This document shows positions 58,258 through 64,000 of a stretch of DNA of 64,000 nucleotides, in pieces. Position 1 is the first letter of the stretch, and each line of letters begins with the position of its first letter. This DNA comes from Sorex araneus (Eukaryota; Chordata; Mammalia; Eulipotyphla; Soricidae): NCBI RefSeq assembly GCF_027595985.1, contig NC_073308.1, positions 10,067,928 through 10,131,927 of the forward strand. Reading direction: 5' to 3'. The notes beneath the pieces are model-generated. The model was not told the DNA's origin and ran no database searches. It saw nothing but the letters and a program-made list of their open reading frames with translations. A program made the position numbers and the translations under genes.

Positions 58258-60712
58258 GAATCACTGTGAGATACAGTCACAGACTTACAACTTTTCGTGC
58301 TTGTGTTTCAGTCATACAATCCTCAAGTACCCATCCCTCCACCAGTGTCCATTCTCCACCACCGATGATCCCAGTATCCTTCCTCCCCACCCCATCCCAT
58401 CCCATCTCCAACCCCACCTCTGTGGCAGGGCATTCCCTTTTGTTATCTCTCTTCTTTTGGGTGTTGTAGTTTGCAATAGAGGTATTAAGTGGCTATCGTG
58501 TTTAATCTATAGTCTACTTTTAGTTCTTATTTGGCATCCCCAGCGGGTCCTTGAACCACACTTTACCTGGTCTTCTCTATCTGAGCTGCCTTTTCTTCCA
58601 GTATGTGAGACCAGCTTCCATGTCGAGCACCAACCTCTTGGTACTTATCTCTACTATTTTTGGGTGCTAGTCTCCCATTCTGTTACTTTATATTCCACAG
58701 ATGAGTACAATCTTTCTATGTCTATCTCTCTCTTTTTGACTCATTTCACTTACCATAGTACTTTCCATGTTGATCCACATATATGCAAAAGTCATGACTT
58801 CATCTTTTCTAACAGCTGCATAGTATTCCATTGTGTAGATGTAGCAAAGTTTCTTTAACCAGTTATCTGTTCTCAGGCACTCGGGTTTTTTCCATATTCT
58901 GGCTATTGTAAACAGTGCTGCAATGAACATTCGAGTGCAGATGTCATTTCAACTATACTTTTTTGCATCTCTGGGATGTATTTCCAGGAGTGGTATTGCT
59001 GGGTCAAATGGGAGATCAATTTATAATTTTTTGAGAATCATCCATACTGTTTTCCAAAAGAACTAAGCCAGTATGCATTCCCACCAGCAGTATAGAAGAG
59101 TTCCTTTCTCCCCTCATGCCAACAGTGATTGCTTTTGTTGTTCTGTATGTGGGCCAGTCTCTGTGGTGTGAGGTGGCATCTCATGCATCTCTTTGATGAT
59201 TAGTGATGAGGAGCATTTTTTCATGTGCCTTTTTGCCATTCGTATTTCTTCCTTGAGAAAGTTTCTGTTCATTTCATTGCCCCATTTTTGGATGGGGTTG
59301 GATGTTTTCTTCTTGCAAATTCTAACCAATGTCTTGTATATCCTTGATATCAACTCCTTATCAGATGGGTATTGGGTGAATATTCTTTCCCATTATGTAT
59401 ATTATCTTTGATTTTGTTCACTGTATCTTTTGTGGTGCAGAAGTTTCTTAGTTTAATATAGTCTCTTTTGTTTATCTCTGTTTCCACTTGGTTGGTCAGA
59501 GGCATGTCTTCTTTGAAGATACCGTTAGCCTCAATATAGTGGAGGGTTTTTCATTGACCTTCTCTTCAATGTACTTAATGGATTCTGGTCTGATGTTGAG
59601 GTCTTTAATCCATTTTGATCTTATTTTTGTGCATGGTGTTAGGTCGAGGTCTAGGCCCATTTTTTTGCATGTGGTTGTCCAGTTATTCCAGCATCATTTG
59701 TTAAAGAGGCTTTCTTTGCTGCACTTCATTTTTCTTGCACCCTTATCAGAGATTAGATGTTCATACATTTGGGGTGAAGTGTAGGGATATTCCACCCTGT
59801 TCCATTGGTCTGCAGTCTGCCTTTTTTCCAGTACCACGTTGTTTTGTTACCGTTTTGGGATAGAGTTTGAGTTTGGGTAGTGTGATGCCTCCCATCATCT
59901 TTTCCTCAAGAATTGCTTTACCTATTTGTGAGCATTTATTGTTCCATACGAATTTCAGGAGTGTTTGCTCCATTTCTTTGAAGATTTTCATAGGTATCCT
60001 TATAGGTATCGCGTTGAATCTGTATAGTGCTTTGGGGAGTATTGCCATTTTCACAAAGTTAATTCTTCCTATCTATGAGCAGGGAATATGTTTCCATTTC
60101 CTCATGTCCTCTTTTATTTTGTGGAGTAGTGTTTTGTAGTTTTCTTTGTAGGAATCCTTTACCTTCTTAGTTAGGCTGATACCAAGGTACTTGATTTTCT
60201 GGGACATGATTGTGAATAGGATTGTTTTTTCACATCACTTTTCTCTGTCTCATTATTTCCTATCTTGTATAGGAAGGCCATGGATTTTGGGGTATTGATT
60301 TTATAGCCTGTGACTTTACTGTAGAAGTCTATTGTTTCTAGGAGTTTCTTGGTAGAGATTTTAGGATTCTATAGATATAGTATCATATTATCTGTGAATA
60401 GTGAGATCTTGATTTCTTCCTTTCCTACCTGGATGCCCTTAATGCCTTTTTCTTGCCTAACTTCTATTGCAAGTATTTCCAGTACTATATTGAACAGAAT
60501 TGGTTAGAGTGGGCATCCTTGTCTTGTCTCTGATCTTAGAGGGAAGGTTCTTAGTTTTTCCATACTGAGGATAATGCTTGCTATAGGTTTGTTGTAGATG
60601 GCTTTGTCTATCTTGAGGAAAGTTCTTTCTAACCCATTTTGGTGAGGGTTTTCCTCATAAACAGGTGTTGGATCTTGTCAAATGCTCTCTCTTCATCTAT
60701 TGATATGATCAT

Positions 60713-62974
60713 CACTTGTATCCCTTGTAGTCCTGTTGATCTTTGATTTGCGCCAGTAACGTCTCCATTTGTCCCTGTCGCGTGCTAGTGCAGTCCAATG
60801 ATATCTGCTTGCTCCAGGAATAGAAAGAGCCTCAAATTGTTCATTCAGGGATTTGATGAAGAAATCTGACCATTTAGTTGGTGGGCGGCCACGAGGTCTT
60901 CTGACATCCAGTGGAATCCAGTCGGTAACAGCTCTAGTCCAGCAGTTGTCTCTGAATCGCATTACATGACCGGCCCATCTGATTTTTGATGCCTTGGCAA
61001 ACGAGACAGCATCCCTGATTTTTGACCGTCAATGGAGGTCAGAACTCCGGATTCCTTCTCTCACTTAAGTGAGACATGATATTCCCAGCATGGCTCTTTC
61101 GATTCGTCTTTGGGATATCTTAATAGCATTCTCATCCTATTTGCTAAGGGCCCAGGTCTCTGAGGCATATGTTAGTGCAGGAAGAATGGTGGAATCGAAA
61201 AGATGTGCCCGGAGTCGGAGGTTCTTCGTTCTCTTAACCACCTCTTCGACGCTCTTGAATGAATTCCACTCTGCTCTCTTACTCCTGCGCAGTTCTGGCA
61301 CCAAGTCATTCCTCATATTAATTTCTTGACCCAGGTACACATAGCTGCTGCATTCAGAGATGTTCGTTCCATTGAGAGCAAATGGAGCTTCAGGGACCAG
61401 TTCGTTTTTTATGAACATCGTCTTGTCGAGATTCAGCTGCAATCCGATCTTTCCACACTTGAAGTGGTCGAAGTCGGCCCTCATTTGTGCCGCTTGGCTA
61501 ATGTTTGGTGTTATGAGAACGATGTCATCAGCAAAGCGGAGGTGGTGTACTTGTCGACAGTCTATCTTCACTCTCATTCCTTCCCATTCCAGTCATCGCA
61601 TGATGTTCTCAAGGATGGCACTGAAGAGTTTCGGTGAAATGGTATCACCCTGCCGCAACCCTCTCTTTACATCAATGATCACTTCCTTGTAGAATGGTGA
61701 GATCCTGGTGGTGAATCCACAATACAGCTCATGGAGGATTTTGATATACTGAGTTTGAACACCCTGTTTGGCCAGGGCTTCGATGACCACCTCAGTCTCA
61801 ACAGAATCGAAGGCCTTCTTTAAGTCGATGAACGTTAGACAGAACGGCATCTTGAACTCTCGTGAAATTTCAATGAGTTTGGTCACTGTGTGGATATGGT
61901 CTATCATGCTGAATCCCCTTCGGAACCCGGCTTGCTTGCATGATTATCCTTCATATAGTGTTCTGCCTATTCTATTCAGGATGAGTGAACAACTTGTAGA
62001 CGACAGATAGCAGGCAGATTGGGTGATAGTGGCCGATGTCGTGGATGTCTCCCTTCTTGTACAACAGAATGGTCCTACTGGTTTTCCACTGGGACAGAAC
62101 CTTGCATTCAGACAGGTAGCGTGTGAAGAGTTGGGCCAGTGTATTGATGAGTACTGGCAGCAGATTCTTCAGGTGTTCGGGTCTGACCTTGTCCAGAACA
62201 GGTGCTGTTCGAGTCTTTACCAGAGAAATGGTGTGTAGGATTTCAGAAGGGAGAACGTTGGGAAGGACATATCCATCCTGTGGAATTTGGTATGTGGGCA
62301 GGTGGACATGGCTGTCAAAGAGATTCAAGTAGAAGTCATGAATAATTTTCTCCATTGCCTTTCTGGAGGATGTGATAGATCCATCGGGATGTCAGAGGGC
62401 AGTCATCTTGGTCTTGTAGTTGTCGAAGGACAGGCGAGCATTGCGAATACTTTTCCCGGCTTCTGCTGCACTGGCCAACACTGCTGCTCTTCTCTCTCTG
62501 AGGTCTTCCTTTATCGCTTCTCTGCACAGCTTTGAAAGCTCGGACATTAGCTTGTGGTTGCCTGAGGCTCGCTCCAAACCATGTTGACAAATGAGCTCAA
62601 GAGTTTCTGAAGACAGGCCTCTGTTTGCGGCTTTCTCACTCTTGGCATTCTTTGCACAGACATGGAGGTGCTGAACCAGTCGATTGTATTCCTCGTCAGT
62701 GTTGTCAAGGATGGCATCTTCCCACGTTGCTGCAATAGTGCCAAAGAGCTCCCAGTCGGTTGTCATTCTGGGAGTTGCCTTCTTAGGCTTAAATTTTGCA
62801 GACTTTTCTCCCTGCTCTATGAAGTAGAATTTTGCATGAAGGAGATGGTGGTCTGATCCCATTTGTAATTTTGGGACAACAGTGACATCGGTCAGGCAAA
62901 ACCTTCAATTGAATATGATGTGGTCAATTTCATTGTGGAACTGTCCACCGGGAGACTCCCATGTCCAGCGTTTA
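60713..62974 (-). mobile_element. RTE-clade retrotransposon (RTE1_Sar-like), 5'-truncated
   Basis: A 2,262-bp RTE copy interrupts the reverse transcriptase region of an L1. A perfect 11-bp duplication GATATGATCAT lies at 60702-60712 and 62975-62985. On the minus strand it begins inside the endonuclease (WTWESPGGQFHNEIDHIIFN) and ends right after the ORF, with a simple ACAAG..TGAT end instead of poly(A), as RTE elements do. The protein closely resembles nematode RTE proteins as I remember them, consistent with the reported horizontal transfer involving shrews. Confidence 0.93.
60713..62974 (-). pseudogene. RTE endonuclease-reverse transcriptase, decayed
   Basis: The protein nicks DNA and reverse transcribes its own RNA. 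Preserved parts in order: the endonuclease end (GSDHHLLHAKF near 62840); the linker (ERRAAVLASAAEAGKSIRNA); reverse transcriptase motifs SQWKTSRTILLYKKGDIHDI, LTFIDLKKAFDSVE, LRQGDTISPKLFSA and HHLRFADDIVLITPN (near 61530); and the C-terminal domain with [14 protein letters not shown] and [17 protein letters not shown] (near 60760). Stops include CGA-to-TGA changes near 62392 and 61593 and a TAG near 61137; one frameshift lies between 61907 and 61972. Most breaks look like single transitions, so decay is recent relative to the older fragment at 21105-21675. Confidence 0.92.
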
Positions 62975-64000
62975 GATATGATCATATGTTTTTTTATCTC
63001 TTCTTTTCTTGATATGATGGATTATGTTGATTGATTTCCGAATGTTAAACCATTCTTGCATCCCCGTGAAGAATCCCATTTAGTCGTGGTGTATGATCTT
63101 TTTGCTGATCGTTTTGATTCTATTTGCTAATATTTTGTTGAAGATCTTTGCATCCGTGTTCATCAGGGATATTGGCCAGTAGTTTTCCTTATTAGTGGTG
63201 TCTTTGTTTGCTTTTGGTATTAGGGATATATTTGCCTCATAGGCACATATTTGGGAGAGTTCTTGTTTCTTTAATTTCTTGGAAAAACTTGAGGAGAACT
63301 GGCTACAGGTCCTCTTTAAATGTTTGGAAGAATTCACTAGTGGATCCATCTGGGCCTGGGCTTTTGTTTGTGGGAAGACTTTTGATTGATTTCAGTTTCA
63401 ATTTCCTTGATATTAATGGGTCTATTCAGGTATTCCAGGTCTTCTTGGTTCAGTCTTGGGAGATGATCGGAATCCAGGAATTTATCCATTTCTTCTAGGT
63501 TCTCTTGTCCCATGGCATACAGACTCTCAAAGTAGTCTTTGATGATCTTTTGAATTTTACTAATTTCTGTTGTAATGTCTCTTTTTCATTTCTGATTCAG
63601 TTTATTAGGGTTCTCACTCTCTCTTTCTTTGTGAGTCTTGATAGTGGTTTATCAATCTTGTTTATTTTCTTAAAGAACCAGCTCTTGGTTTCATTGACTT
63701 TTCAGATTGTTTTTTGGGTTTCCATGTCATTTATTTCCGCTCTAAGTTTTATTATTTCTTTTCTTCAGCTGGTTTGGGTTCCTTTTGTTGATCTTTTTCT
63801 AAGATCCTGAGATGTGAACTCAAGTTATCTGTGTAGGCCCTTTCTCCCTTCCTGGGGAATGCTTGCAAAGCTATAAATTTTCCTGTAAACACAGCTTTAG
63901 CTGCGTCCCATAGGTTCTGGTAGTTCATTTCCTCATTCTCATTTGTTTCCAGGTATCTTTTGAGTTCTTCCTTGACTTTCTTCCTGACCCACTCATTGTT

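Larger units (their letters stand above)
58146..64000 (-). mobile_element. L1, reverse, interrupted by RTE; runs off the window
   Basis: A T-rich tail (58146-58185) and a 3' UTR to about 58687 are followed on the minus strand by ORF2. The C-terminus ([32 protein letters not shown]) ends at 58688, and thumb-region sequence lies at 59760-60054. The reverse transcriptase core lies at 60370-60690 and, past the RTE insertion, from 62986 ([20 protein letters not shown] at about 63150). Multiple frameshifts make it inactive. ORF2 reaches the endonuclease-reverse transcriptase linker at 64000 and continues beyond. Confidence 0.93.

Overview
This is a repeat-dominated stretch of a mammalian nuclear genome, very probably the common shrew (Sorex araneus) or a close relative. 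Three things point there: dense tRNA-headed SINEs of the kind found in shrews; a young L1 lineage whose 3' UTR recurs across the window; and an RTE-clade retrotransposon whose protein reads like the element reported from Sorex as RTE1_Sar. That element was described as horizontally shared with parasitic nematodes; I recall this from the literature and have not searched it. I found no intact host gene, structural RNA gene or CRISPR array. Nearly every long ORF belongs to a retrotransposon, a retrocopy or a microsatellite.

Layout. 0-4.8 kb: a gutted L1 (308-3639) carrying an LTR-like block, then SINEs including a head-out inverted pair (4248-4766). 4.8-12.3 kb: mostly unique intergenic DNA with old SINEs. 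12.5-20.1 kb: a full-length L1 on the minus strand with a 12-bp target duplication, split by a second L1 nested in its ORF1 gene. The junction makes an open 602-codon ORF1-ORF2 fusion. 20-24.9 kb: an RTE fragment and old L1s. 24.9-30 kb: a plus-strand L1 interrupted by a chimeric insertion that joins an RTE-tailed element to an inverted, truncated PLIN3 retrocopy. 30-42.9 kb: old L1 pieces, a class I-like solo LTR (32827-33324), many SINEs and unique DNA. 42.9-47.3 kb: a twin-primed L1 with an LTR-like insert. 47-52 kb: old L1 and a complete RTE-tailed element (51558-52123). 52.6-58.1 kb: old L1, a possible mRNA-L1 chimera and a long CTTT microsatellite. 58.1-64 kb: an L1 interrupted by a 2.26-kb RTE copy (60713-62974).

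How the parts fit. Two LINE machineries have worked here. The L1 system made poly(A)-tailed L1s and one SINE family (called A here: tRNA head, poly(A) tail). The RTE system appears to have mobilised a second SINE family (B: similar tRNA head, RTE-like tail), a roughly 560-bp element ending in the same tail, and an insertion consisting of almost nothing but that tail. The evidence is a shared 3' terminal motif (TGGAGACGTTACTGG followed by a GCAAATC..GA..CAAC.GGA block), clean target-site duplications and simple-repeat ends. This RTE-parasite network, including an inversion and a two-RNA chimera that both look like twin priming, is the most interesting biology in the window.
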